The notes: generated by a model from the sequence alone, not told the origin. A stretch of DNA of 64,000 nucleotides from Corbicula japonica (GCA_038501625.1 JAZAYU010000010.1:5787380-5851379), one strand, 5' to 3'; shown: positions 21,052 through 33,552, counted from the first letter of the stretch. A program made the numbers and translations.

Positions 21052-21316
21052 ATGGCGGATGAGGAAATAAAAACATTGGAGGGGGATAAACAATTAGGTG
21101 ATTTGCAGGTTGAAGAAGTTTTTGTGAATGGAAATACTATTACTGAATCAAAGAGTGAATGTGCTGATAATCAAGAAAGTCTGGATACACTGCATTTGGA
21201 TAAATCTCTTCCCAGAAAAAGTAGTTTCATGAGTAAAGATGGGTCTCGTAGGAACCACAACAGGAAAAAGACTGTGTCTTTCAGTAGTATGCCAACAGAA
21301 AGAAAAATTGCGACAG
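21052..21316 (+). CDS. PLCL: First coding exon of a PLCL/PRIP-type inactive phospholipase C-like protein
   Basis: 88 codons plus one base from ATG (context ATCATGGCGG) to donor GTATGG. An in-frame TAA lies upstream. The N-terminal 65 residues are acidic and unlike anything I recognise. The end, NRKKTVSFSSMPTERKIAT, closely matches the N-terminal conserved block of PLCL1/PLCL2, which lies just before the PH domain. In these proteins RKKT is a PKA site and KTVSF a PP1-docking motif of the [RK]xVxF kind. The proteins bind inositol phosphates and GABA-receptor-associated partners but lack PLC activity. Vertebrate PLCL genes have a short first exon, a very long first intron and a huge second exon, which fits the absence of further exons here. 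The call rests on one short motif block and the gene layout. Confidence 0.78.
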
Positions 21317-21779
21317 GTATGGTGATAATTCTGTCTACTTTTTTTGTATCGTCATCCGGATCTAGTTGCCACATGATGGAATCCTGTAGTTGCATATATA
21401 TTTTAACTCTACGCATAGGATTATGCAGTATGGTATCATAACTTCTTGTATCCATGCCTTTAATAGGGAATTTTTAATTACTGTATTTAGAGAAATTACT
21501 TTGCGATATAATATGCCTGAGTGATAGCTGATTTTAAGATTTTTGTTAAAATAATTATGCAGTGTCTGAGGCAGAAAAATCTGCAGCCCAACTATATCAG
21601 ATGCTTGAACAGGGGACACAACTTGCACTATTTTCAAACTCTAAATGAAGACCAACTCCTAAACTTATTAATAACACTTTTTTCAGGCTTAATAGCGAGG
21701 TTTCACTGTATTTCTACATATTGTATTTTTCTAGACATTTTCAAGTTCCTTGATTGTTTGTGCATATATGTAAGTCCGT

Positions 21780-22070
21780 AAAATGGGCTTAGCCCCTATA
21801 GTCTCAAATTAAAAAGTATAAATTTTTCCAGTTTTTGGTACACATTTCCCAATTTGAAATTAAAAAAAAATGTTTCCTAATGCTCTACCAAACTGTTACA
21901 TTACTGTTTTAAGCATCAAAATTATAAAATACCTAAGTGTGATTACTTTTTAATTATATGATTTTCCCAATTTTAAATAAAATGCTGATAAAATTCACAA
22001 GTCTGTCGGTATGGATAATTTCCCAAACCTGTAACTAGTTTTAAATATTTTGAAAAAAAAAGATAATCTA
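21780..22070. repeat. Remnant with TTTCCCAATTT blocks
   Basis: Repeated TTTCCCAA motifs (about 21845, 21964, 22020) recall the interior of the CAGGGCTTTT elements, but no ends are visible. Confidence 0.3.
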
Positions 22071-22267
22071 TTTACAATAATGATTATCGACTGCAACCAC
22101 ATAATATTGCAAGGACATCAAAGTGTCCATTGAGCCATAAAACTGTCTCTGTGGTAGAATTATTTGTATAAATTGCTGTTGTGTTAGGGTTTGTATAGTT
22201 GGTGACCATGGGTCAGTTCTGGTTAATCGTAGTCTAAAGTGTTTCTGGTCTTAACTGGTGATGCTTT

Positions 22268-22385
22268 ATTAACACCCATATATACTCATTTTATCTGATG
22301 TGTGACCAGTGTAGATCCAGATCGGCCTGTAGATCTGTGCCATCTGATCAGGATCTGCACTGTTTGCTTTTTGCTCATAAAAAAT
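22268..22385. mobile_element. TTAA MITE, left half
   Basis: TTAACACCCATATATACTC and the first hairpin, ending in a decayed centre (TTTTTGCTCATAAAAAAT). Confidence 0.7.
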
Positions 22386-22567
22386 CTATAAAAAAAATAA
22401 AAATAAGCATTAAGTATTTGAAAAATTTGATTCAATGCATTCCAATATTTAATAATAATAAATTATATTCTTGTGAACTAACAGTTGAAATAAGAACACA
22501 AAATAGCACATTGAAATTTTGTTAACATTACACCAAACATAACAACATTTACTACAATGATTTATAT

Positions 22568-22803
22568 ATCCCTTTCCTCCATAGATATTCTTTTCTTGCA
22601 AGGGCGAAGAGTTTAGATCCAGATCAGCTGGCACATTCGTGCCATCTGATCAGGCTCTTAACTGTTGGCTTTTTGATTTGTTAGGTTATCTTTGAACCAA
22701 ATGTAACCAGTGCAGATCCTGATCAGACAGAACGGATGTGCCAGCTGATCTGGATCTACACTGGTCGCACATGTGTAAAAATGCTTTGTTATGGAGGAAA
22801 GAA
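22568..22803. mobile_element. TTAA MITE, ends decayed
   Basis: ATCCCTTTCCTCCATAGA to TTATGGAGGAAAGAAAT with both hairpins; both TTAA sites are mutated. Confidence 0.8.
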
Positions 22804-22998
22804 ATATCACTGCAGTTATATTTTTATTACTGCTTGAGCATGGTCCTTTTCTGAATATACAAGTAACACAATGAATATATGAATAATTGACAGAAAAATG
22901 TAAATGTTTGCCAACTTGTGGTCATTCTGGTCTTCCGTTCAAGACAATAACATGGATCAATGGAATATATTACTGAAACAGTAAGTCTGTGGGACATA

Positions 22999-23452
22999 CT
23001 GTAAAATTCCTTTTAAATGCCCCTTCCCTAATAAATGCCAGATACCCCCATGTTATTCTGTAAGGAAAGAAAATCTATGGTATTCACCAAGTACTGAAGT
23101 GCTAAACCATATTAATATAACATCCAATATTCTTAGGAATCCAATATTATAATAAAAGCAACTGAATAAATAACATGATTTGCACTGCTTTAACCTCATT
23201 TACTGGTGTACGTTATGCAAGATAACGATTAATTACGTCACCAGTGACACTAGGAGACACAAAAAACATGAGTGAGGTCATGTAGGTCATATATGCTTAG
23301 TGTAAGCAGTCTATGCTGTAAACATGAATAAATGCTGCATATTACCAGTAAATGATTTTAACAAAATTTAGGAATAAATATGAGACTCCTTATAAGCGCC
23401 CACCTTTTAGAAAAACTAATGCCCCTGGGGGTGTTTAAAAGGAATTTTACAG
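22999..23452. mobile_element. CTGTAAAATTCC mariner-type MITE, 454 bp
   Basis: Inverted ends CTGTAAAATTCCTTTTAAAT and its complement TTTAAAAGGAATTTTACAG, flanked by TA at 22997-22998 and 23453-23454. GCCCC blocks follow each end. Confidence 0.82.
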
Positions 23453-23821
23453 TACAACAACCAGGACGAAAACTAATGTGACAAGTTCTGTAAGCAATTC
23501 ACGTTAGAATTGATTAAAGACAGAAAAGACCCAAGTTATTGAAAAACAAACTGGAGTGAAGAAGCAAGCTTTATTCCATACTTGTGGTCAGCCGTCTACC
23601 AATAAATGAAATAATTTGATTAATTTTGCTGGAAGAGTTGATAAAGCACTCTCTTGTTACTGATTTTTTTGTCTAATAGCTTTTTATAAAAGGTTTTCTG
23701 TCAGGAATGTTTTTGCTCTTTTTCTCCAGTGTTTAATTTGTAACTACATTGTACCTTGTTCCTTGTACGATAAGTGAAGTAGTGATAAAAACATAAATGG
23801 TAATGTTTTAAATTTTTTTCA

Positions 23822-23993
23822 GCCTCAACATCCATGCCGTCAGATCATGATCTGCACTGTTTTTGCTTTTTGATTTTATTAGGTTATTTCTGACTGAAAA
23901 GCAGATAGTGCAGATCCTGATCAGACAGCACTGATCTGGATCTAAACTAGTTGTACATGTGGTAAAATGCCTATATATGGAGTAAAGGGTTAA
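23822..23993. mobile_element. TTAA MITE, left end lost
   Basis: It begins within the first hairpin (CATCCATGCCGTCAGATC) and ends cleanly at ATGGAGTAAAGGGTTAA. Confidence 0.75.
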
Positions 23994-23995
23994 TA

Positions 23996-24084
23996 TAATG
24001 ATACCACCGGCTAAACTTATGGCCGCACAAATATGTCATTTGCAACTTTTGAGTGAAAATTTGCTTGAATGATACCACAGTAAA
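23996..24084. mobile_element. TACTGTGGTAT MITE fragment
   Basis: It contains ATGATACCACCGGC and ends AATGATACCACAGTA. Most of the element is missing. Confidence 0.4.
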
Positions 24085-24126
24085 ACAAATTAAGCCACAA
24101 CATTTTACACTGCACCGTTTCACCAT

Positions 24127-24368
24127 TTAACCCTTTCCTTGATATATACGCATTTTTACGCATGTGCGACCAGTGTAGATCCAGATCAGCCGGAACATCC
24201 GTGCCGTCTGATCAGGATCTGCACTGGTAGCATTTTGGTCAGAAATAACCTAATGAATCAAAAAGCGAACAGTTTAGATCCTGATCAGATGGCACAGATG
24301 TGCCGGTTGATCTGGATCTAAACTGTTCGCCCTAGCAATAAAGGTGTGTCTATACAGGAAAGGGTTAA
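24127..24368. mobile_element. TTAA MITE, full length
   Basis: TTAACCCTTTCCTTGATATA to TACAGGAAAGGGTTAA, 242 bp. Both hairpins are nearly perfect, so it is one of the best copies. Confidence 0.92.
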
Positions 24369-24892
24369 ATCTGAGAAACTAAATTGTATAATGGGAAGCT
24401 CAAGGATTTAGGAAATTCTTATGGCCTGGAACTCTGCCACTGTTTCCTATTACTTTCCTTACTAAATAAACTAATTGAAGAAAAAACCGGAGGTACCAGT
24501 ATTTGTTTTGAAAGAAAACTATTGATCATGTTGATTTTAGCTCTTTTCTTGAGACAGAGAGTGATTAGGCAGCACTAAGGCGCTTTTGAAAAAACAGACT
24601 TAATGATTTGCAGATTTTTGTCAAAAGATCTGTCATACACTTGTCCGAACTTCTAATTGGTCACAATCAAATTTTGTTTACAATTAATTTTTTTAAAATT
24701 GTCTTATCATATCTTGAGATTAAACTTGTTTTGAAAAAATGGTCTTCGATTTTTTATTTAAAACTTTTAATACATCTACATGTATGTATGAAGTTAAAGT
24801 TAACATGTCAATTTTTAAATCTAAATGGGTACATTTCAATTAAAGATTGTAAACAAATGGCATTGAATTCACATTTGAACAATCTCAAACAT

Positions 24893-25146
24893 TAATCCTT
24901 TACTCCATGGAATATGGCGGTAATCCCATAGGTGAACAGTATAGAATGATCCAGATCAGCCCGCTCGTCCATGCCCTCTGATCAAGATATGCACATTCAC
25001 TTTTGATTCCTAAGGTTACTTCTGACCAAAAAGTGACCAGTGTTGATCCAGATCAGATTGCATGGATATGCAAGGTTACCTAGATCTACATTGGTCATGC
25101 ATGCCATAAAAGACATATATTATATATATGAAGTCAAGAGTAAAGA
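24893..25146. mobile_element. TTAA MITE, strongly diverged
   Basis: TTAATCCTTTACTCCATGG to ATGAAGTCAAGAGTAAAG with both hairpins recognisable but many mismatches. Confidence 0.6.
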
Positions 25147-25673
25147 AGACACAGAAATGTTTTCCAAGAAATCACATTGTTCTGTCCTAATGGTGTTATG
25201 ACATAAGGAAGCTAAAAACTCGCAAATACATATTGTTAACATATGCAACTGATGACCAATAAGAACTTTGGGTGCATTCAGACTGTTTTGATAATAATCT
25301 AATTGTGTTATTATTTTGCTTGCACAATATTATATCCAAGCATTTTGCTTCTTTGATTACGGGCATACAATCACCCTTGATAACTGCTACATATACCAGT
25401 GTAGAGGACAAAAGCAATATAATTATATGCTCATTTTGTACCCTGCTGCTATTAAAGTCTTTCTTAAGGCTGTTTAATACTGAGATAAAAACAAAATAAT
25501 ATTTATGCCACCACAAAGTCACTCACTGTGTCTTGAAACAATTGTAAACAAATTAATTAGCTGTTATTAATTAAGGTAAGAAGTTGTATGATAAATGCAA
25601 TACTATTTTCTTTGTGATATATATTATTGTAATAAAGTATTATGCTTGAAAATCACGTGATATTTTTACCCTT

Positions 25674-25906
25674 TCTTCCATATATACACCTTTTTACGCA
25701 TGTGCAACCAGTGTAGATCCAGATCAGCCTGCTCATCTGTGCTGCTGGTAAGGATCTGCCCTGGTCGCATTTTGGTCAGAAATAACCTAAGGAATCAAAA
25801 AAGCAAACAGTGCAAATCCTGATTATACGGCACGGATGTGCCAGCTGATCCGGATCTACATTGTTCGCCCACGCAATAAAGGTGTGTCTACGGAGGAAAG
25901 GGATAA
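25674..25906. mobile_element. TTAA MITE
   Basis: TTTTACCCTTTCTTCCATA to TACGGAGGAAAGGGATAA; a small deletion in the first hairpin. Confidence 0.85.
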
Positions 25907-25909
25907 TGA

Positions 25910-26370
25910 GAAGAGACATTGACTAAATAGCAAAAAGAATACTTTTTCAACGTTAGAGCTACAGGTACAATGGTCGCTAAGCTAATGTGATCAAAGTTGT
26001 ATCCGCTGAGAGATGGTTAAGTAATCTGAGCAATGAAATAATAACTTTTTATCATTTATGAATACAGAATTTTACAACAATTTTTCTTGTTAAATACTAA
26101 TTCAATGATTGAATGGTTTTGGCATGGCTTAATTACTTTCCTTGGAAAATCTCTGCCAAGATCAATAACCTCATTTGTATTTATGTATTTACATTACAAT
26201 AGATTTTAATTAGCAACTGTTCTCCATTTTGATTACATTTAAAGCTACATACTTGCAGATTTTCTGAGTGATGTGCTGAAATAAAAACATGGAACAAAAA
26301 CTTACTGTATTTCAATCAACAGCAATGAAGGTAAATCCCCTATCCCCAGTACAGTGATATTTACAAGGAT
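25910..26370. other. Intronic stretch without recognised feature
   Basis: AT-rich, no inverted ends, no supported exon on either strand. Confidence 0.4.
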
Positions 26371-26371
26371 T

Positions 26372-26609
26372 TTAACCATTTACTCCATATATTGATGCAT
26401 TTTAACCACATGTGTAGATCCAGATCAGCCAGCACACCAGTGTCATCTGATCTGGATCTACACTAGTCACATCTGGGTAAAAATAACCTAAAGAAATTTT
26501 AGCTAAAAGAGAATAGTGCAGATCCTGATCAGATTGAACAGATGTGTCAGCTGATCTGGATCCACATTGTTCAACAGAGCCATAAGGGCATAATGGAGGA
26601 AAGGATTAA
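26372..26609. mobile_element. TTAA MITE
   Basis: TTAACCATTTACTCCATATA to ATGGAGGAAAGGATTAA, TTAA on both sides, second hairpin better preserved than the first. Confidence 0.83.
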
Positions 26610-26967
26610 TAGTGTTGTGGTGTAAGCAGATTCTTACATAGGGTCCAGTTTGATGCAGAAATGGTAAATTTGCAAGAAAAATGAAAATGTCGAGGTCTAT
26701 TTCAGTTGATATATGTTTGACAATTGCAATAAATGAACATGAAGTTGAAGCCATATTTTATGAATAGCAAAGGTCATTGAATACAAGTAAGTTATGTAGG
26801 CCATAAAAAACTGAGATACTAACTAAATACACAAAATTAATATAATGCATTCACAGTATAAATATTCCAGCCCACCGAACCAGGGAACCGACTTCATACC
26901 AGTAATTTCCAAGATGTCAGTTTCTAAAAGCGGCAGGCCATGATATTTTATTTATTTCAAACGAAAG

Positions 26968-27171
26968 TTAACCCTTTCCTCCATAGATACACCTTAATTT
27001 GCATGGGCCAACAGTTTAGATCCAGGTCAGATGGCACTTCAGTCATTTCTGACCAAAATGGGACCAGTGCAGATCCGGATCCTGATAAGATGGCATGAAT
27101 GTGCCGGCTGATCTGCATCAACACTGGTCACACATGTGTAAAAATGTGTACATAATAGAGGAAAGGGTTAA
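26968..27171. mobile_element. TTAA MITE, deleted first hairpin
   Basis: TTAACCCTTTCCTCCATAGA to TAGAGGAAAGGGTTAA, 204 bp, right arm of the first hairpin missing. Confidence 0.87.
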
Positions 27172-27370
27172 TTAATACCATCATACTGTCAAATAATAAA
27201 TAAAAAAGTTCTGAGTGATATTGTATGTCAGATTTATTGAGTTCAGCATTGCTTCCAGTGAATAACAGTCATTGATATTCAGTAAGTAAGGTGATTATTT
27301 TTCAAAACTAACATTATTTAAAGTTGGACAACTTACACAGTTTGTCTGTCATTGTATCACCATTGTTCTG

Positions 27371-27848
27371 AATCCTTTACTCCAATTATATGCGCGTTTA
27401 CACATGTGTGTGACCAATGTAGATATAGATCAGCTGGCAGAGATCATAGGAGCACGGAGTTAAGATCGCGTCCGTTCGACCTTCTGTCGGTTTAATTTAA
27501 GAGTTTTAGATACTATTTTATATTCTAAATGAATTTATAAAAAACTCACTTTTTCTTAAAAACTTTACAACTGAAATAGTGAGTAATTAAAATATCTGTA
27601 GGGAGGAACTTTTTGAAAGAGCGGGGAATTTTTTAGATATTCGTCTAGATTTTAAAGGACTTCAATAAATCAAACCGACGGATTGCCGAACGGACGTGAT
27701 CTTGACTCCGTGCTCCTATGGCAGAGATGGCAGTCTGGATCTGCACTGTTTGATTTTTGGTGAGAAATAACCTAAATAACCAGCTGCTCTGGATGTATGC
27801 ACCACATGCACATGAGATAAAACCCTTATATATGGAGTAAAGTGTTAA
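27371..27848. mobile_element. TTAA MITE interrupted by a 276-bp element
   Basis: AATCCTTTACTCCAATTATA and part of a hairpin, then the insert at 27445-27720, then GGCAGTCTGGATCTGCACTG to TATGGAGTAAAGTGTTAA. Confidence 0.75.
27445..27720. mobile_element. CATAGGAGCACGG MITE with 8-bp target duplication
   Basis: Inverted ends CATAGGAGCACGGAGTTAAG and the matching CTTGACTCCGTGCTCCTATG, extending to about 50 bp with minor differences (CGTCCGTTCG, GTCGGTTT). GCAGAGAT is duplicated at 27437-27444 and 27721-27728. The 8-bp duplication suggests hAT-type transposition. Confidence 0.88.
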
Positions 27849-28577
27849 TCCTTGCAATGGCTTGAGTACATGAACCTCCTTGATATTTCAGTTGTTTCCA
27901 ATTTGACCATCAAGTATTTTCATTTTAAAACACACTATGAGATATGTTCTTTAAGCCACCCATCAAAAATTTGAATTGAATTGTGAGCATTGATGAGTGA
28001 GATTATGTCATGCTTACAAGCTGTATTGATTACAAAGATGTTTGCACAATGGTAATTTAATTAATTTTTCAGTGCTGTTACTATGTTGTAGCAAGAATAT
28101 TGTAAACCGTTAAACATTTGCACATACACATTTTCCCATTTTGGCAAGGTCGGACAATTATTCGTGAATTTTTATTTTCACATGTTTCTAATTCATGAAA
28201 AATATTTCATAATTCTGCAGAGATACTGACACAAATTAATTTTAGGCTTCAGTTCCATCAACAAATATAGCTAAAATTAATTGATAATGAAAATTTGTAG
28301 GTTTACAGCTGATCTGTAACAGGTTTTCTCAGGGGGAGAATGGATGCTAAAGTCTGGGTCGTCATGCATTTTGTGCAGACTTATTTTCATGCTAAATTTT
28401 ATAAGACATATTTGCACTGACTATGCATTCGCACAATAATGTTATTCCAATAGTTATATACATTTATAAGTTAAATTTTGCTGGGGATTAAATTTGCCCC
28501 TTCAACCTAGCTCAAAATAATATTATGTGACAATTAAACCTGAGGGAAAAAATACAGTGGTTGTGACATTTTTTCTG
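27849..28577. other. Intronic stretch without recognised feature
   Basis: AT-rich, with no matching inverted ends and no exon I can support on either strand. Confidence 0.35.
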
Positions 28578-28817
28578 TTAACCCTTTCCTCCTTATATAC
28601 GCATTTTTATGCATGTGCGACCAGTGCAGATCCAGATCAGCCGGCACATCCGTGCCATCTGATCAGGATCTGCACTGGTTGCATTTTGGTCAGAAATAAC
28701 CTAAAGAATAAAAAAGCAAACAGTTTAGATCATGATCAGATGGCACGGATGTGCCAACTGATCGGGATCCAAACTGTCGCCCATGCAATAAAGGTGTATC
28801 TATGAAGGAAATAGTTA
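28578..28817. mobile_element. TTAA MITE
   Basis: TTAACCCTTTCCTCCTTATA to TATGAAGGAAATAGTTA. Both hairpins are long and well matched; the right TTAA is lost. Confidence 0.88.
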
Positions 28818-29369
28818 TTGAAGTGTTCATAACTTCTGTCAATGGATTATTGTAAAAACTGGTTGTTGCACTGACTGATTGTAGAGATAAGTCTACATAC
28901 AACTGGCTCTGAACCAGTAATGTGTGAAATTGTTCTGTAATCTTGTATTGCATATTATCTCATAAAACAGCATTTCTATGTGAAAAACATACATTTTCCA
29001 TTTATTTTAATGAAAAAGAGTTAAAGACTTTAAACGGTGTTGTTGTTGTACTAGATAAAACTATTTTCTTGTATTGTTGACACTCAATTATTTCAAGGAA
29101 ATACGGCTATTTACTTTATCACATTATGGGCATGTTCCATTTTTTGAGTTGTTAACATTAAATTTTATACCAGATTTGCATCACAAAGATTTGAAAATGT
29201 ATGTTCTATCATAGACAAAAAAATATCTACAGGGCTTTTTTTCACTGCCAGGTGAAGTGGCTCATGCCATATAATTTTATGGAAAATAGTGTTATTTTTT
29301 ATCTGAAGGGGATATATTCTTACAACAATATGTGCCAAAAAATCAAGATCTACACTGTTTGCCTTATGT

Positions 29370-29591
29370 TTAACCCTTTCCTCCATATGTTCGCATCTTT
29401 ATGCATATGCGACCAGTGTAAATCCAGATCAGCCGGCACATCTGCGCTGGTCGCATTTTGGTCAGAAATAACCTAACAAATAAAAAAGCGAACAGTTTAG
29501 ATCCTGATCAGACGGCACAGATGTGCCAGCTGATCTCTATCTTAACTGTTCGCCCATGCAATAAAGGTGTATCTATAGAGGAAAGGGTTGT
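29370..29591. mobile_element. TTAA MITE
   Basis: TTAACCCTTTCCTCCATATG to TATAGAGGAAAGGGTTG; the centre of the first hairpin is deleted, the second is intact. Confidence 0.86.
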
Positions 29592-29709
29592 GTATCTATG
29601 GTAATGATTACCATAGTAACTGTATTTGGGTATAGTATGGTAACTAGCACAATGACATTTTATGCCACAAAAACCATTTACAAAATTTGACATAAGACTT
29701 TAAAAATAA

Positions 29710-29794
29710 ATGTCATTTAGACAGAACATTGTTCTCCCTATAATATAGGGAGTAGCTATAATATAGCGAGTACAATGTTCCATCTAAATGGCAT
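29710..29794. mobile_element. 85-bp palindromic element
   Basis: ATGTCATTTAGACAGAACAT to ATGTTCCATCTAAATGGCAT are inverted repeats. The centre holds two ATAATATAG repeats with CTCCCTA/TAGGGAG. Confidence 0.6.
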
Positions 29795-29951
29795 ATATAT
29801 AATTTTTTTAGTACATCATAATACATGTTGATGTTACATGGTGATAAAAGTCCAAAACTTCCTGTCTGTTATTTCGGACATGCATAATCTTAAGTTGTAA
29901 CTCAGTAGTTTTCTGTAGCATACACTGCCCAGGGAGTGAGATAAACTGTTT

Positions 29952-30215
29952 CATTTACTCATAAATATATAGGTTTTATGGCAACAGTATAGCTCCAGAT
30001 CAGCAGGCCACCTGTGCCATCTGATCAGGATCGTCGCTGTTCACTTCTTGGACAGAAATATCGTCTGATCAAAGGTAGCATCTTGGCGTGAAAAAACCTT
30101 ATATATCTAAAAGCGAACAGTGTAAATCCTGATCAGATGGCGAGGATGTGCGAGCTGATCTGGATCAACACTGTTTGCCCATGCAATAAAGGTGTATCTT
30201 GTTAAACGAGTGAAG
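29952..30215. mobile_element. TTAA MITE, ends decayed
   Basis: TTTACTCATAAATATATAGG to AAACGAGTGAAGAG. Both hairpins are visible, with an extra ~40 bases in the centre. Confidence 0.6.
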
Positions 30216-30900
30216 AGTTCATTTTCTGTAGCATGTTGGAGAGTTTTTACTTTATTATATTAACCCTCATATCGGGATCACTTACACCATACACTGTATA
30301 ATTATGACTTTTGCTCTTGACAACATGTTACAAAACAGTTGCATCACACACAGGCTTCATGATTGAATTACTCACATACGCTGATGTGCTTATGAGTAAC
30401 TTTAGTAACTGGGATAGAGTGTGCCGGAACAATGTGACCTGTGTTGACCGATATCAGCTTATGAAGTTTTGCAGAAGCACAGTTTTATAAGACAGTTTAA
30501 AAGCTATTAATTTACTACTTCCATCATATATGTGTAGATCCAGATCAGCAGGCAGGAATTTGACACTGGTTGCACATGCCTTGAAATGTAAAGTGTTAAG
30601 GAATTCATGCGAAACAACCCTAAGAACCAATGATGGATTGGTCTATAAGTGAAGTTTCTCATAAATCACTAATGAATATCAATATTTATAGAAGAATAGC
30701 TTGTAATTCATACAAGTGGTTCCTTTCATTTCCAGACAAAAAAATAATCTAATGTAAGGCTGTACACAATTAAATCACAAAATGGATGTTTTTGCCTCCT
30801 CCAACAATTTGTTCTGTGTTTGTATTACACTCTACAATAGGAAAAAAACAACAAAATAGCAATGTGAATCACATCATAAATCATAAATCTCATTAAAGAC
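30216..30900. other. Intronic stretch with a TTAA MITE scrap
   Basis: Only 30530-30600 (GTGTAGATCCAGATCAGCAG) is recognisable as MITE-derived. The rest shows nothing I can support. Confidence 0.4.
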
Positions 30901-30914
30901 CATAGTTACATACC

Positions 30915-31545
30915 AAACTTCATTATTTTACTCTTATGGGTAACAAGTGTCAATCTAGATCAGGTGGCACATTTTGAATGTGTGATAAGGTCTTACACTA
31001 TTTCTTTTTAGATTCATTGTTTATTTTTAACCAAGAGGCATATAGTGGAGATGCAGATCAGATGGCACAGATAATATACCAGCTGATCTTGATCTGTACT
31101 GGTTGCCCATGTGAAGGCAAATGGATAATAAAGCTGTTATAGAATTTTTAAATTTGACCATTTTTTATTGATTTTATACAAACACAATATAATGGTTTCA
31201 TTGCATGTGCCAACAATGTAGATCCAGATCATCCAGCACATCCAAGCCACCTGATCAGGATCTACACTTTTAGCTTGTTGGTAAAAAAAAACTTTATAAA
31301 TCAAAAAGCAAACAGTATTAATCCTGGTCAGACAGCATGGATGCACTGGCTGATCAGTGCCCAAGGTTATAAAGCTGAGCATGGAAACCAGTCTCAAATC
31401 TCAAGCATCTGATTGGCTGAAATGGCGACTGGTTGCCATTTCAGCCAATCAGATGCTTGAGATTTGAGACTGGTTTCCAATCTCAGCTTTATAACCTTCA
31501 ACCCTGGATGCACATTGTGATAAAACCGGTATGATTTTATGGAGT
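30915..31545. mobile_element. Two decayed TTAA MITEs with a nested foldback
   Basis: The first (30930-31130) keeps weak hairpins. The second (31160-31545) is cut by the foldback at 31357-31504 and resumes with TGGATGCACATTGTGATAAA to TTTTATGGAGTAAT. Confidence 0.55.
31357..31504. mobile_element. CCAAT foldback element, nearly perfect
   Basis: GTGCCCAAGGTTATAAAGCT to GCTTTATAACCTTCAACCC. Arms about 68 bp with very few mismatches; inserted after TGATCA of a MITE. Confidence 0.9.
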
Positions 31546-31739
31546 AATAAAAAATTATAGGTCCTGGAGTATTTAGATGATGAAGCAAAATCAAATCCTC
31601 CCTGAAATCTCTGTAAAGAAATTAAAAGGATAGGTATTCTGTGACACTGTTGTCATCAATTTCATCAACTATTTCTGTCATTTGCAGTCTTAAAAGCAGG
31701 CAATTTGTCATATTCTGACAAAGAGGAAGCCTGAAAACA

Positions 31740-31868
31740 GGGCTGAAGATTATAAAAGTGAAATTGGAAACCAGTCTCAAATCTCAAGCATTCGACCAGT
31801 CGCCATTTCAGCCAATCAGATGCTTGAGATTTGAGACTGGTTTCCATTCTCAGTTTTATAACCTTGGA
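31740..31868. mobile_element. CCAAT foldback element, left arm deleted in part
   Basis: GGGCTGAAGATTATAAAAGT to TTTTATAACCTTGG. The left arm lacks the GATTGGCTGAAATGG segment. Confidence 0.82.
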
Positions 31869-32821
31869 ACCTGGTCATTAGGATGGTTCATTTGGAAATA
31901 CATAAACTGTTGTTTTCAATAAGAGACAGTTCTAGTGGCAGGTAACTGTTCCCTAGACTGCTTATTGCAATTTAATAATGAAAATCCAGATCAGCTTGAA
32001 CATCATATAAGTCTTAGTTTCAGTGTCATAAGATTCTTTATGATTAAGTTAATGAAATTTTGCAAAACTGCACCACAAATTTGTTGTCTGAGCTTTTGTA
32101 AGCCTATTTAAAACAGATGCTCTGAGCTAGTATCTAAGCTGTTGTAGACTTCAATACTTGTGTTTAAGCACTTTAAGGCCTACAATACTAGACAATTATT
32201 TATTAACTATCTCATTTTTGGCCCAGCAATTCCCATATTGGACCAGTTTAGTCTTCATATGAGTTTAATGATTTTAGTCTGTTAATTAATAAAATTGTCA
32301 TTAATCAAATGAATTCACATTGGCCATGTTATTGGGCCTTGGGCAGTCAGATTAGCCCTCGGCGTTTGGCCTCGGGCTTATATGAATACCCTCGGCCCTA
32401 TAACAAGGCCAATATGAATTCACTTGATTAATAACATTATATTATTAACAATTCAGGGTGTATGTGTTGATGTTTTCTTGGAAAAAACTAGGCCACATTT
32501 CTTCTATTTATCATGAAACTTGTCATGATTTTTTGTCTTAATCTAAGCTAAGTTTTGTACAAAGATGTCTTGCAAAAATTATTTAACTAGGTCAAATCAA
32601 AGGAAAACCTTGTTGCCATTCTAGGGGACACTAATCTAATTGCCACTGAATTGGGTTTGAAAATTTGTATTGATGGTATTTTTGATTATTTAAAAAACTG
32701 GGTCAACTTGAATAAAAAACAAGGTCAGTAGGTTAAATTAAATTAACTTTTTTTTTCCTTTTTATACAGGCCATGCTTTTTCAACTTGATGAAATGTGTA
32801 GATTAAATATCCAAAAACTGT
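31869..32821. other. Intronic stretch with one palindrome
   Basis: No exon is supported. The palindrome at 32299-32435 is listed separately. Confidence 0.4.
32299..32435. mobile_element. Palindromic element with EcoRI-site arms
   Basis: ATTAATCAAATGAATTCACA-TTGGCC on the left and GGCCAATATGAATTCACTTG-ATTAAT on the right. Inner GGGCC and GCCCTCGG/CCTCGGGC segments pair too. Confidence 0.6.
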
Positions 32822-33055
32822 TTAACCTTTTCTCCGCAGATATAAATTTTATCTTAAAGTGTAGATCTGTATCATCAGGCACATCTGTGTCATCTGATAA
32901 GGATCTACACTGTTTGGTTTTAAATTCATTAGGTTATTTCTGACCAAGAACCAAACAAAGTAGTTCCTGATCAGATGGCATGAATGTGCCGACTGATCTG
33001 GATCTACATTAATTGCACATGAAATAAAACCTGCATATATGGAGTAAAGGGTTAA
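32822..33055. mobile_element. TTAA MITE
   Basis: TTAACCTTTTCTCCGCAGA to TATGGAGTAAAGGGTTAA with TTAA on both sides. Confidence 0.85.
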
Positions 33056-33552
33056 GTGAATTCTAAGGGCCCGATTAGTGATAGAGCCATAGAAACCCTC
33101 TTGTTTGCAGCCTGCTGGTACCGAACATTATGTGAAATAGCATCTACGTTACTCCTAAGTTGTATTAGTAAATCAACAGTCATGGACGAAAGATTGCAAG
33201 TATGTCCAGTGAACTTCATTGATAACCTAAATATGCATTTATCAAAGTGGACCAGATAAAATGCTGTTTTTAGATCTGTAAAGTACTTCTCATGCCTAAT
33301 TATCATTAATATTGACATTGTTATGATATCTTGACAGACGATGAATTTCTGTCCATCATCTTTTGTCCAGCTGACATCTGTCATAATGTAAGATTGCGAC
33401 TTTAGTTTCAGTCAATGACCAGATTAGAGCTCACTCTTTCTATAGTTGGTAGAAAAAATTAAATTGTCTTACATGTCAGATATGGAAAAAAACAAAAACA
33501 TTTTCAGTATATGTTGTCTTTTAATTTTCATCAGATTTTCATGAAACATGGT

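Noticed and set aside
9469..29476. Many short frames with a recurring peptide like [19 protein letters not shown]
   Set aside because: All are frames through the hairpins of the TTAA MITE. The repeated peptide reflects the repeat, not a gene family, and it appears in several frames and both strands.
29720..29795. A tRNA-like or structured RNA gene from the palindrome
   Set aside because: The fold is a simple imperfect palindrome without cloverleaf, A-box or B-box.
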